Source of the DNA: Nitrososphaerota archaeon
GTDB taxonomy: Archaea; Thermoproteota; Nitrososphaeria; Nitrososphaerales; Nitrosopumilaceae
Length of the DNA: 35,047 nucleotides
Assembly: GCA_029782475.1 (NCBI GenBank)
Contig: JARPSM010000078.1
Coordinates: 1-35,047 of the forward strand
Direction of reading: 5' to 3'
How positions within the stretch are numbered: position 1 is the first letter of the stretch; every line of letters starts with the position of its first letter. Below the pieces are notes generated by a model. That model was given only the letters and a program-made list of their open reading frames with translations, was not told the origin of the DNA and searched no databases. The translations under genes were made by a program, and so were the position numbers. Below, piece by piece: positions 25,798 to 33,660 of this stretch.

Positions 25798-26076
25798 CTA
25801 TTCCAAAGAATTTAGAATTTTAGCTAGATTGACATCATTTTTGGTGATACCGCCAGCATCATGAGTTGTTAATTCTATGGTGATTCTATTATACACATTA
25901 AACCACTCTGGATGATGATTCATTTTCTCAATTTCCATAGCTGCTCTAGTCATAAAACCAAATGCTTGATTGAAACTATCAAATTGAAATTCCTTGTGTA
26001 GTTTCCCATTAACGACACTCCATCCTGAGAGATTCTTTAATTGCTCTTCAACGTCTAATTGAGATAATCTCATCAT
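25798..26076 (-). CDS. Pterin-4a-carbinolamine dehydratase-like protein
   Basis: 92 residues, full length for the PCD/DCoH family. [24 protein letters not shown] shows the catalytic histidines of the HHPEW motif and the conserved THDAGGIT segment. The enzyme dehydrates 4a-hydroxy-tetrahydropterins and is widely kept even where no aromatic amino acid hydroxylase is seen, perhaps with Moco metabolism. Two ATG codons are adjacent at the start (26076, 26073). It lies upstream of the PTPS-fusion gene on the same strand, which makes a pterin cluster. Confidence 0.92.
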   Translation of the reverse strand: MMRLSQLDVEEQLKNLSGWSVVNGKLHKEFQFDSFNQAFGFMTRAAMEIEKMNHHPEWFNVYNRITIELTTHDAGGITKNDVNLAKILNSLE

Positions 26077-26148
26077 GCTGTCTTACATTTGATGTTAAAT
26101 TAAAAGATTGATTCATTACCCTTTATGGAATGTGTGGAGTAAGTCAAA

Positions 26149-26904
26149 ATGGATGATGTGAATAAGAAATTACTTGAGAATATCAAAACTTCTATTTCTG
26201 AAACTGTTCAAGTAAAGAAAATTGGAATTGCTTTTTCTGGTGGTGTCGATAGTACATTAATATCAAAAATTTGCTCAGACATGGATTTTGATGTTACACT
26301 ACTTACAATTGGATTTTCAGAATCACATGATATTTTATTTGCAAAACATGTTAATGAATTCTTAAAATACCCTCATCATGTTTTAGAAATTGATCCAGAT
26401 ACATTCCAATCCATTTCTTTAAAAATTAATCAAACAATAAAAACAGACAATCTATCTTGGAATGAAAATTGTATTGCTTTCCATTATGTTTCAAAACTGG
26501 CAAACTCTTTAGATCTTGATACTGTGATTACTGCTAATGGCGTAGATGAATTATTTTGTGGTTACAATGCATACAGAGAAGCATTTTCTGGTGGAGAGTC
26601 TCAAATCAATAAAGTAATGATATCTAAATTAGATAACGAATTAAAAATGATGAAGGCTGTTAATCAGGTTGCATCTGAATTTGGAGTAAAAATACTCCAA
26701 CCGTTACTCTCAGAAAAATTCATCGAATATGCAAAAACTGTTCCTATATCTGAAAAAATTCGCGATTCAGAAGATCTGTATCGTAAACACATTATTCGTA
26801 AATTAGCTAGTGAAGTTAATGTTCCAGAACTTTCTTGCACAAAACGAAAAAAGGCTTTACAATATGGTACTAAAATTCACAAGACTTTACTGAAAACTAG
26901 ATAA
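26149..26904 (+). CDS. Asparagine-synthase-type PP-loop ATPase lacking glutaminase domain
   Basis: 251 residues homologous to the synthetase half of AsnB. The PP-loop is FSGGVDST (29-36), the adenine/AMP segment VITANGVDELFCGYN (126-140), and KRKKALQYGTKI lies near the end. The enzyme class adenylates a carboxylate and transfers ammonia to it. The class II glutaminase domain usual in AsnB is missing, so it would use free ammonia (plentiful in ammonia oxidisers) or a separate donor, and the substrate is not certain. Just before the ATG, in another frame, ATG TGT GGA GTA reads MCGV, the hallmark start of a class II glutaminase. Its 3' end overlaps purB by 8 bases on the opposite strand. Confidence 0.8.
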   Translation: MDDVNKKLLENIKTSISETVQVKKIGIAFSGGVDSTLISKICSDMDFDVTLLTIGFSESHDILFAKHVNEFLKYPHHVLEIDPDTFQSISLKINQTIKTDNLSWNENCIAFHYVSKLANSLDLDTVITANGVDELFCGYNAYREAFSGGESQINKVMISKLDNELKMMKAVNQVASEFGVKILQPLLSEKFIEYAKTVPISEKIRDSEDLYRKHIIRKLASEVNVPELSCTKRKKALQYGTKIHKTLLKTR

Positions 26905-28258
26905 ATTTCTGAACTGTTTTTTTAACTGATTTCTCTACATTGCTAATGACTGCAGGTGACGCACCAAGATGTTTCTCTGGTGAAAATATGGCATCAATTT
27001 CTTTGTTTGTTAGCTTTGATGAAAATGCTTTGTCGTTTTTGATTGCATCCTTGTAGAACATCCCCTTGTCATTTGCCTCAAATGCAACTCTTTGAACATC
27101 TCTATATGCCTCAAATCTTGGAATTCCTTTTTTGATTAGTGCTTCTAAAACAAACTCTGCAAAGATTTGTCCTTTTGTGATGTATAGGTTATCTACAATT
27201 CTTTTCTCATTTACCATCAAGTTTGAAACAATTCTAGTCATAGTTTCTAACATTTCATCAACTAGAATTGAAACAGTTGGAAGAATAAATCTCTCGTTTG
27301 CAGAGTTTGAAAGATCTCTTTCATGCCATAATGGGATATTTTCAAATGCAACTGCAACTTGACTTCTTACTAATTTTGATAATGATGATACTCGTTCACT
27401 TTTAATTGGATTTCTTTTAACTGGAACTGCACTACTGCCCATCTGTCCTTTCTTGAATTGTTCTGCAACTTCCCCAATTTCAGTTCGCTGTAAATTTCTA
27501 ATCTCTATTGCAATTTTTTCTAATGTTGCACCAATTAATGCCAACTCAAATACATATTCAGCATATCTTTCTCTGGGAATAACTTGTGTTGTGACTTCAG
27601 CTGGGAATAATTTTAATCGTTTTGCAGCTCTTTTTTGTACTTCAAGTGATTTTGCACCCATTAGTGAGCCTGTACCAACAACACCTAATGTTTTACAAAT
27701 CAAAATTCTTTTCTTAATTTCTTCAATGCGTTCTACATGTTTTGCCATTTCTGCAGCCCAATTTGCAAATTTTAATCCAAATGAAATGATACTTGCATGC
27801 TGACCGTGTGTTCTACCAACTGCTGGAATCTTTCCATGTTTTACAGCTTTTTTTGCAAGGATTGATGCCATCTTTGCAACTTTTGGTTCAATAATTTGTA
27901 ATGCATCTCTCATTTGCATTGAGTTACTTGTGTCAACTAAATCATTACTTGTTAATCCATAATGTATCCAAGGTCTGGCGTTTTTACTACATTTCTCACT
28001 GAGTGATTCTACCAAAGCTGCAGTATCGTGATCACTTTTTGCCTCTAACTGTTTGATTCTTTTTGCAGTAATTTTCCCTGACATTGCTGCTCTGTGGATT
28101 TCTTTACCTATGCTTTTTGAGATCATTCCTATTTCACTTTGAGAAATAGCAGCGGCTCCCTCTATTTCCAATTGATAATCTACTTTCTTTTGCTCACCGA
28201 AAATATCCATCATTTCTTTTGTGCCGTAACGACCATTATCGATAGGTAAAATTGCCAA
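26897..28258 (-). CDS. purB: Adenylosuccinate lyase
   Basis: 453-residue fumarase/aspartase-superfamily lyase. It removes fumarate from SAICAR and adenylosuccinate in purine synthesis. Conserved elements are ILPIDNGRYGT at the N-terminus, WIHYGLTSNDLVDTS, the catalytic His region AVGRTHGQHA, and the signature loop GQMGSSAVPVKRNPIKSERV with the catalytic serine. The start is TTG at 28258. No ATG lies upstream in frame, and the LPIDNGRYGT block requires a start here. It is the last gene of a minus-strand run. Confidence 0.94.
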   Translation of the reverse strand: MAILPIDNGRYGTKEMMDIFGEQKKVDYQLEIEGAAAISQSEIGMISKSIGKEIHRAAMSGKITAKRIKQLEAKSDHDTAALVESLSEKCSKNARPWIHYGLTSNDLVDTSNSMQMRDALQIIEPKVAKMASILAKKAVKHGKIPAVGRTHGQHASIISFGLKFANWAAEMAKHVERIEEIKKRILICKTLGVVGTGSLMGAKSLEVQKRAAKRLKLFPAEVTTQVIPRERYAEYVFELALIGATLEKIAIEIRNLQRTEIGEVAEQFKKGQMGSSAVPVKRNPIKSERVSSLSKLVRSQVAVAFENIPLWHERDLSNSANERFILPTVSILVDEMLETMTRIVSNLMVNEKRIVDNLYITKGQIFAEFVLEALIKKGIPRFEAYRDVQRVAFEANDKGMFYKDAIKNDKAFSSKLTNKEIDAIFSPEKHLGASPAVISNVEKSVKKTVQKFI

Positions 28259-28308
28259 TATTTCTAATCGTTACACATCGAAAATAAATCTACTCATGAA
28301 TTCTGAAC

Positions 28309-28419
28309 TTAATTCATTCTGTCTCTTAATTGATGACAATCACACAAGCAACCCTTTTGACATTTTACTCGCTTGCAGTCCGAACAAATGTTTTTTCTCC
28401 AGTATGGGGCCGTATTCAT
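28309..28419 (-). CDS. Small Cys-rich, probably zinc-binding peptide (36 residues)
   Basis: A 36-residue frame reads MNTAPYWRKNICSDC then KRVKCQKGCLCDCHQL, with seven potential ligands: C12, C15, C20, C24, C26, C28 and H29. The ATG comes one base after the stop (TAG at 28423-28421) of the upstream membrane-protein gene, a tight coupling that supports expression. The pattern is dense enough to hold two zinc ions or one Fe-S cluster. I cannot place it in a family. It is easily missed because of its size. Confidence 0.6.
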   Translation of the reverse strand: MNTAPYWRKNICSDCKRVKCQKGCLCDCHQLRDRMN

Positions 28420-28420
28420 A

Positions 28421-28642
28421 CTAGTATCTCTGAGTTACCTTGAAAGTTCTTTTTTTCACTTGAAGGATAATTTTAATCAAATACAGCGTCCAAATCCCCA
28501 TTAAGATATAGTATAAGATGCTCATGTCTGGTTTCTCTGGAATTTCTTTTGGTTCGTCTTCTACTGGCAGATCATACGGAGGTATGTATACAATTCCAAG
28601 AAAAATAGGTATTGATACTAGAACAATAATTGGTACTACCAT
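28421..28642 (-). CDS. Small protein with two membrane segments (73 residues)
   Basis: Residues 2-20 (VVPIIVLVSIPIFLGIVYI) and 43-62 (LYYILMGIWTLYLIKIILQ) are hydrophobic helices, joined by an acidic proline-rich loop (PYDLPVEDEPKEIPEKP) and ending in a basic tail (VKKRTFKVTQRY). Both termini are probably cytoplasmic. It lies 5 bases after the CBS-domain gene and one base before the Cys-rich peptide gene, suggesting one transcript. Function unknown. Confidence 0.7.
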   Translation of the reverse strand: MVVPIIVLVSIPIFLGIVYIPPYDLPVEDEPKEIPEKPDMSILYYILMGIWTLYLIKIILQVKKRTFKVTQRY

Positions 28643-28647
28643 AATCT

Positions 28648-29109
28648 CTAATTGTATGGACTGTAATTTGTATAAATTTTTGCTACTGAATGAAAATACA
28701 TATCTCTCATGTCTTCCTCCACGGATACTGACAATAAATTGACAATGTCTGTTGCAGTAATTATTCCTACTACATTTCCATCATCGATAACTGGTAGTTT
28801 TCTTATTTTCCTTTCATGCATTAAATCTGCTGCAATTCTTACTGGTTCATCAGAATTAATTGAGAATAATGGGGATGACATTATTTGTTTTACATGTTCT
28901 GTAATTTGATATGCATGTGCTGCTACTTTAACTGAAAAGTCTCTGTCTGTGACAATTCCCACTGGGACATTATCCTCCATTACGATAACTGCTCCAACTT
29001 TTGCATCTTCCATCATCTTTGCAGTTTCATTAATGGTTAATGTTGCATCCACAGAAATAACTGATTTTGTCATTACATCTCCAATGTTGATTGTTTTAGC
29101 ATCTGTCAT
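28648..29109 (-). CDS. CBS-domain pair protein
   Basis: 153 residues holding two tandem CBS motifs: IGDVMTKSVISVDATLTINE ... AVIVMEDNVPVGIVTDRDF and IMSSPLFSINSDEPVRIAAD ... KLPVIDDGNVVGIITATDI. A Bateman module of this kind binds adenine nucleotides or related ligands and acts as an energy sensor for partner proteins. No other domain is attached. The partner is unknown; the downstream membrane protein is a candidate from adjacency only. Confidence 0.92.
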   Translation of the reverse strand: MTDAKTINIGDVMTKSVISVDATLTINETAKMMEDAKVGAVIVMEDNVPVGIVTDRDFSVKVAAHAYQITEHVKQIMSSPLFSINSDEPVRIAADLMHERKIRKLPVIDDGNVVGIITATDIVNLLSVSVEEDMRDMYFHSVAKIYTNYSPYN

Positions 29110-29195
29110 CTTAATTGATTATGTCTCTAATTCCATATTATATGGTCTACTCAAAAATCAAAGATGAGAATCATCTCAAGTAATTTTAATTGATT

Positions 29196-29396
29196 TTAAC
29201 TTCTTGTTCTCTTTTTTATGGCTGCAACTTTCTTTGATGATCTACTTTCTTTTGTTTTTGAACTTGCTTTACTTACTTTGCCTTCAGTTTTCATACTTTT
29301 GCCGCTTCTTCTAGCTGCTCTAGAAGCTTTTGCTCTTATTTTTTGCTCTTCTTTTTGTTTCTCAATCTCTTTTTCTGTTAATTGTTTTCTTACCAC
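29196..29396 (-). CDS. Small Lys/Arg/Ser-rich protein (66 residues)
   Basis: GTG-started frame. The protein is strongly basic: a helical N-terminal part (LTEKEIEKQKEEQKIRAKA) followed by an unstructured Ser/Lys-rich tail with repeats such as SKASSKTKESRSSKK. It might bind nucleic acid. There is no motif to define a family. The opposite strand also has an open frame of similar length, but its composition (Phe/Leu-rich) is what the complement of a Lys-rich gene gives. It lies 86 bases upstream of the CBS gene and may share its transcript. Confidence 0.55.
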   Translation of the reverse strand: MVRKQLTEKEIEKQKEEQKIRAKASRAARRSGKSMKTEGKVSKASSKTKESRSSKKVAAIKKRTRS

Positions 29397-29551
29397 AAAT
29401 AATGAAATGATTTAATCATAATTAAATTAGATGATTAATTCCATGTCTGGTTCATTTAACATATTTTTCATGAAATTCTATTTAATTTGAAATTATTTTA
29501 CAAATCTACTGATGATTTAAATTGGATTGAAGGGAATTTTTACTAATACCC

Positions 29552-31000
29552 ATGTCTTCTAGTATACCGAGAAAAATTGGAGAAAATCAATATCAGATTG
29601 ATGTTGATTCCAATCTTGGAATGAAAGTTCCTGTGAGAATCTGTGCTGATGAACCATTAATGCAAAAAATGCTCTCTGATAGAACAATAATGCAAGCAAA
29701 AAATGTCGCTTGTATTCCGGGTATTGTTGGCCATGGTGTGGTTTTACCTGATGGTCATGAAGGATATGGTTTTCCGGTGGGTGGAGTTGCAGCAATGGAT
29801 GCAGAAGAAGGAATGATTAGTCCTGGCGGTGTAGGTTATGACATTAATTGTGGAGTGCGTTTACTTCGTTCTAATTTATCTGAAGATTTAGTTCGTTCAA
29901 AACTAAAAGAATTGGTAACTGATCTTTTTAGCTCCATTCCTTCTGGTGTTGGTTCTAAAGGTGCAGTCAAACTAACTCCTTCTGAACTTGATGAAGTTTT
30001 GGTAAAGGGAGTGGATTGGGCAATTGATCATGGATATGGCTCATCTGATGATTCAGATGTTTGTGAAGAAAATGGACAAATTCAAAATGCTGATCCAAAC
30101 AAAGTTTCTGATAAAGCAAGAAAAAGAGGCGCGCCTCAACTTGGTAGTTTAGGTTCTGGTAATCATTTTCTAGAAGTACAAAAAGTTGCAGAAATTCATG
30201 ATGAAGAAGCAGCCAAGAGAATGGGAATAGAGGAAGGAACAATTACAGTTTTGATTCATTGTGGCTCTAGAGGATTCGGTCATCAGGTTTGTAGTGATTA
30301 TCTTAGAGTAGCAGAGCAAGCTATGGAGAAATATGATATCCATTTACCTGATAGAGAACTTGCATGTGTACCAAATAATTCTGAAGAAGGTGAATCTTAT
30401 AGAAAAGCAATGTTCTCTGCATTGAATTTTGCTTGGAGTAATAGACAAATGCTAACTCACTGGACAAGGAATTCTTTTCAACGCGTATTTAATCAATCAG
30501 AATCTGATCTTGATATGAAATTAGTCTATGACGTTTCTCATAATATTGCTAAAGTTGAAAAACACAAAATAGATGGAGCAGAACGTAATCTAGTAGTTCA
30601 TAGAAAAGGTGCAACAAGAGCATTTCCTGCGAATCGAAACGAAGTCCCATTCAAATATCGTGATTTAGGACAACCTGTTTTAGTTCCTGGTTCTATGGGA
30701 ACTGCTAGCTGGATTTTGCTTGGACAGCCAAATTCCATGAATTTGAGTTTTGGTTCTACTGCTCATGGTGCAGGAAGAACAATGTCTCGTTCAAAGGCTA
30801 GGAGAAATTTTACTGAAGATGATGTAAAAAAATCCCTAAATGACAAAGGCATATTTCTCAAAGCGTTAACTCAAAATGGAGTTGTTGAAGAAACTCCTCA
30901 AGCCTACAAAGATGTTGATTCTGTAGTTAATGTTTCTCATAATTTGGGAATTGCCACAAAAGTTGCAAAATTAGTGCCTATTGGTGTGATTAAAGGTTGA
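29552..31000 (+). CDS. rtcB: tRNA-splicing ligase RtcB
   Basis: 482-residue GTP/Mn-dependent RNA ligase. It joins 2',3'-cyclic phosphate and 5'-OH ends, mainly the exon halves made by the archaeal tRNA splicing endonuclease. Metal ligands are in YDINCGVRLL (Asp and Cys), HCGSRGFGHQV and SHNIAKVE. The guanylated histidine is in GSTAHGAGRTMSR. No intein interrupts the gene, unlike some euryarchaeal homologues. The ATG lies behind a TATA-like ATTTAAAT (29515-29522). Two small genes follow with overlapping starts. Confidence 0.97.
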   Translation: MSSSIPRKIGENQYQIDVDSNLGMKVPVRICADEPLMQKMLSDRTIMQAKNVACIPGIVGHGVVLPDGHEGYGFPVGGVAAMDAEEGMISPGGVGYDINCGVRLLRSNLSEDLVRSKLKELVTDLFSSIPSGVGSKGAVKLTPSELDEVLVKGVDWAIDHGYGSSDDSDVCEENGQIQNADPNKVSDKARKRGAPQLGSLGSGNHFLEVQKVAEIHDEEAAKRMGIEEGTITVLIHCGSRGFGHQVCSDYLRVAEQAMEKYDIHLPDRELACVPNNSEEGESYRKAMFSALNFAWSNRQMLTHWTRNSFQRVFNQSESDLDMKLVYDVSHNIAKVEKHKIDGAERNLVVHRKGATRAFPANRNEVPFKYRDLGQPVLVPGSMGTASWILLGQPNSMNLSFGSTAHGAGRTMSRSKARRNFTEDDVKKSLNDKGIFLKALTQNGVVEETPQAYKDVDSVVNVSHNLGIATKVAKLVPIGVIKG

Positions 31001-31413
31001 GCGAAAAAGATTCTGAATTAGAACGATTAAAGGCTAAACGATTAGCTGAAATGCAGAAAAATATCTCTACAAAACAAGAAACAGAACCAACCATTGATGC
31101 TGAAAAAGAAAAAGTTTCTGAAAATCCAAGAGACTCTGTTATCAAAATACTTGGATTCCGTGGACTGGAAGTTTTACAAAATGCAGAATCTCAATTTCCA
31201 AATGAAACAAAAATGGTTATTGAAAAATTATCTGAATTAATTAAAACTGGTGAAATGAATGAAAGTGTTGATGGGGGGAAATTATTGACATTGTTTAGAT
31301 CAGTTGGCATTAATGTTAGGATGGCTACAAAAATTAATGTAGAACAAGATGGAAAATTTGTTTCTTTAACTGATAAACTTAGTAATCAATCCACTGATGA
31401 CGGTGATGAGTAA
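30997..31413 (+). CDS. Possible PDCD5/TFAR19-like DNA-binding protein
   Basis: 138 residues with a TTG start that overlaps the rtcB stop (TTGA). The N-terminal helix SELERLKAKRLAEMQKN closely follows the PDCD5 pattern (ELE.IR.RKLAELQ). After a spacer there is a helical part, ETKMVIEKLSELIKTGEMN, that could match the family's three-helix core. The rest (GGKLLTLFRSVGINVRMATKINVEQ) is not typical, so the call is tentative. Archaeal PDCD5 homologues are small dsDNA-binding proteins. It overlaps the next gene by one base (TAATG), so the three genes are probably one operon. Confidence 0.6.
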   Translation: MSEKDSELERLKAKRLAEMQKNISTKQETEPTIDAEKEKVSENPRDSVIKILGFRGLEVLQNAESQFPNETKMVIEKLSELIKTGEMNESVDGGKLLTLFRSVGINVRMATKINVEQDGKFVSLTDKLSNQSTDDGDE

Positions 31414-31724
31414 TGAACATTGTTTTAGAAATTGGAACAAAAAATTATGCAGATGATCTACTAACAATCAAAAAAGCATTATCTCATATGGAAAGTCTTG
31501 TGTCTGGTTATAATGGATATATTCTAAGTGAACCTTCACCCAAATTTGGATGGACATTTTTCAAATTGGCTATTAAACCTAATTTACAAAATGGAATAGA
31601 AGAAAAATTTTCTGACATGATTGATAAATATCATGCAAATGATCCAGCAGGAAAATTTGTAGAATTCATGACAGATTATTTTGTTTCTAAAGGTTGTGAT
31701 ATTAAAATAAAAATATCTGACTAG
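31413..31724 (+). CDS. Unknown 103-residue protein, third gene of the rtcB run
   Basis: Small soluble alpha/beta protein ([21 protein letters not shown]... [18 protein letters not shown]...). No motif is recognised. It starts at an ATG overlapping the preceding stop by one base and ends overlapping the rps11 3' end by 4 bases on the other strand. The alternating strand/helix order suggests a ferredoxin-like fold, which is a guess. Confidence 0.75.
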   Translation: MNIVLEIGTKNYADDLLTIKKALSHMESLVSGYNGYILSEPSPKFGWTFFKLAIKPNLQNGIEEKFSDMIDKYHANDPAGKFVEFMTDYFVSKGCDIKIKISD

Positions 31725-32272
31725 ACTCTTCTTCCTCTTTTTCCACCTTTCTTTCTGGTGGTGTCATGAGGAATTGGTGTTACATCATCAATTCTTCCAA
31801 TTTTAAATCCGCCTCTTGCTAATGCTCTGATTGCAGCTTGTGCACCTGGACCTGGAACTCTAGAACCAACTCCACCTACAGCACGAACTCTGATGTGAAA
31901 TCCTGCAAATCCTTTAGTTCTTGCTGCATCAACTACTGCATTAGCAGCTTTCATTGCAGCAAATGGTGATGACTCGTATCTGTCGGCATTAACATGCACA
32001 CCACCAGAACTGATGGATACTGTTTCTGCACCTGTGAGGTCAGTCATGTGAATAATTGTATTATTATAACTACTGTAAATATGGGCAATTCCCCATTTTT
32101 CAGGACCTTCTTTTTTGGTCTCTGGTTGAGGTTTTGATTCTTGAACAGCTTCAGTTTGCACTTCTTGAACAGCTTCAGTTTGCACTTTTTCTACAACTTT
32201 AGTCTCTACTGCTGCTACAGTTTCAGTCTTTTCTACTGGTGCCTCTTGAACCTCAGTTTCTACTTTTGACAA
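31721..32272 (-). CDS. rps11: 30S ribosomal protein S11 with repetitive N-terminal extension
   Basis: Residues 59-183 are a complete S11 (uS11): [60 protein letters not shown], and the basic tail [14 protein letters not shown]. It sits on the 30S platform near the mRNA exit. The first 58 residues are an acidic, Val/Glu/Thr-rich tail with an exact 8-residue duplication (VQTEAVQE twice). The start is TTG at 32272: an in-frame TAG lies two codons upstream, and a TATA box is centred 27 bases before, consistent with a leaderless mRNA. A start further down inside the extension (GTG within the VQTEA copies) is possible. Confidence 0.93.
   Translation of the reverse strand: MSKVETEVQEAPVEKTETVAAVETKVVEKVQTEAVQEVQTEAVQESKPQPETKKEGPEKWGIAHIYSSYNNTIIHMTDLTGAETVSISSGGVHVNADRYESSPFAAMKAANAVVDAARTKGFAGFHIRVRAVGGVGSRVPGPGAQAAIRALARGGFKIGRIDDVTPIPHDTTRKKGGKRGRRV
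32138..32185. repeat. 24-base tandem duplication inside rps11
   Basis: Two exact 24-base copies (32138-32161 and 32162-32185), each starting TTCTTGAACAGC on the plus strand, encode the doubled octapeptide of the S11 extension. In-frame and recent. Confidence 0.9.
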
Positions 32273-32294
32273 TGTCTAATCAGGTCGTAAAGGG

Positions 32295-32303
32295 TTTAAA
32301 ATA
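32295..32303 (-). promoter_or_regulatory. TATA box for rps11
   Basis: TATTTTAAA on the minus strand is centred 27 bases before the TTG start at 32272. It supports a leaderless transcript and the long form of S11. Confidence 0.5.
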
Positions 32304-32388
32304 CATTGATTTTTCGTGCTTGCCTTAATTTGGGCACTATTGCATATTCGATGACTATTCATATACTGTCATCTTCTGGATGCATTAA

Positions 32389-32709
32389 ATGGCATCTATT
32401 CTGTTCTTGGCAATTGGTGTGGCAGTTGCAACCGCATTAATGGTTTCAGTAGCAATTCATTTTTTGACTCCGATCGGAGATTCTGGTTTGTCCCCCCAAG
32501 AACAAAGCTGCCAACTAATTGCTAATGAAGGATATAGAATCCATGCAACGTATCCTGATTCTAGTCCTGACGAACTTCCTAATGATGATTTTAAACGCTT
32601 GATGCATCTTGATGAAATGTGGATCACTGAATGTGTGAATATTTTACCTGCAGAATCTGTTTTTAGTATTGTGAATAATGTTGAACGGGATTTTTCATAT
32701 GGGGAATGA
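32389..32709 (+). CDS. Small membrane-anchored protein (106 residues)
   Basis: Residues 3-27 (SILFLAIGVAVATALMVSVAIHFL) form an N-terminal anchor or signal. The rest is a short polar domain with two cysteines (C37 and C82) that may pair outside the cytoplasm, and an acidic middle (PDSSPDELPNDDFKRL). No family recognised. Its stop abuts the thiL stop with no gap. Confidence 0.75.
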   Translation: MASILFLAIGVAVATALMVSVAIHFLTPIGDSGLSPQEQSCQLIANEGYRIHATYPDSSPDELPNDDFKRLMHLDEMWITECVNILPAESVFSIVNNVERDFSYGE

Positions 32710-33660
32710 TTATTTGAAATGCTTCCAACCTTTATCTTTTAACTGAATCAAATCATCATCATTTTTAATATACACACTTTTTCCTAAAGTGACAAAACCT
32801 ATTTCTATAATTGGAATTTTCAATAACTTTGCATTTTTTATTATCGTTTTTTTATGGTTTGGAGGTACAGTGAAAACAAATTCATATTCTTCCCCTCCGT
32901 TGAATACTACGTTGTTTAAATCCAATTTATAGGATTTTACAAAGTTTTCCAAATCTTTCAAGGCTGGAATTTTAGTTATGATGAATTTATTTTTACTTTG
33001 CTTTGACATTTCATTTAATGTTGTAGATAGTCCATCACTGGAATCCATTGACGATGAAAAATATCTCTTGTTTTTTATTCCAAAATTAAGTCTAGGTTTT
33101 GGTTTAATGACTGAATTAATTGCTTTTTTTACAAATTCTGCTTTCCCTCTTTTTTTACCTAGAATCATGTTTAACCCAGCTGCTGTATACCCGAACGGAC
33201 CTGTGACAAATATCAGATCTCCTTTTTTTGAATCCTTTCTTGTAACTATTTTGTCTACAATTCCAAAAAGACATACGTTGAAAACAATTTCTTTTCCTTC
33301 GTTTGTATCTCCTCCTAAAATTGAAATATTGAATTCTTTGGATGCTTTTCTAAAACCAGAAACAATTTGGTTGATTTTTGAGCGTGAAACTGTCTTTGGA
33401 AGATTTATTGAAATCATTCCGTAATCTGGTTTGACACCTTTTGAGGCAAAATCACTTACACATGCTACAATACTTTTCCTTGCCGCATCCGATAATTTCA
33501 TTTTAGATGGAATATCTGTGCTTTGTACTAGTGTGTCAGTTTTTGCTACAATTTTGTTTTTACCTAAATTAAAAACTTCTACATCTTCTGAATCCAATTT
33601 CTTTTTACCTAACCCTTTTTGAAAAATTTCAATTATTGATGTTTCATCTAATTTTTTCAT
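32710..33660 (-). CDS. thiL: Thiamine-monophosphate kinase
   Basis: 316-residue AIR-synthase-fold kinase that phosphorylates thiamine monophosphate to the cofactor thiamine diphosphate. Seen features are an N-terminal NKIVAKTDTLVQSTDIPS (Mg/ATP site), ACVSDFASKGVKPDYG, ILGGDTNEGKE, FVTGPFGYTAAG and SSMDSSDGLSTTL. The position of the conserved Asp residues is normal for the family. Its ATG lies 17 bases inside the end of the upstream phosphohexomutase gene, so they are co-transcribed. There is no TPP riboswitch upstream. Confidence 0.93.
   Translation of the reverse strand: MKKLDETSIIEIFQKGLGKKKLDSEDVEVFNLGKNKIVAKTDTLVQSTDIPSKMKLSDAARKSIVACVSDFASKGVKPDYGMISINLPKTVSRSKINQIVSGFRKASKEFNISILGGDTNEGKEIVFNVCLFGIVDKIVTRKDSKKGDLIFVTGPFGYTAAGLNMILGKKRGKAEFVKKAINSVIKPKPRLNFGIKNKRYFSSSMDSSDGLSTTLNEMSKQSKNKFIITKIPALKDLENFVKSYKLDLNNVVFNGGEEYEFVFTVPPNHKKTIIKNAKLLKIPIIEIGFVTLGKSVYIKNDDDLIQLKDKGWKHFK

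Noticed and set aside
29110-29195. Hairpin TGAGA/TCTCA as a terminator
   Set aside because: Only a 5-bp stem and no T-run on the minus strand, so it does not look like a terminator between the two small genes.
29967-30242. Antisense open frames within rtcB and other long genes
   Set aside because: Leu/Phe/His-rich frames opposite well-conserved genes with no motif or start signal. They are shadows of the coding strand.
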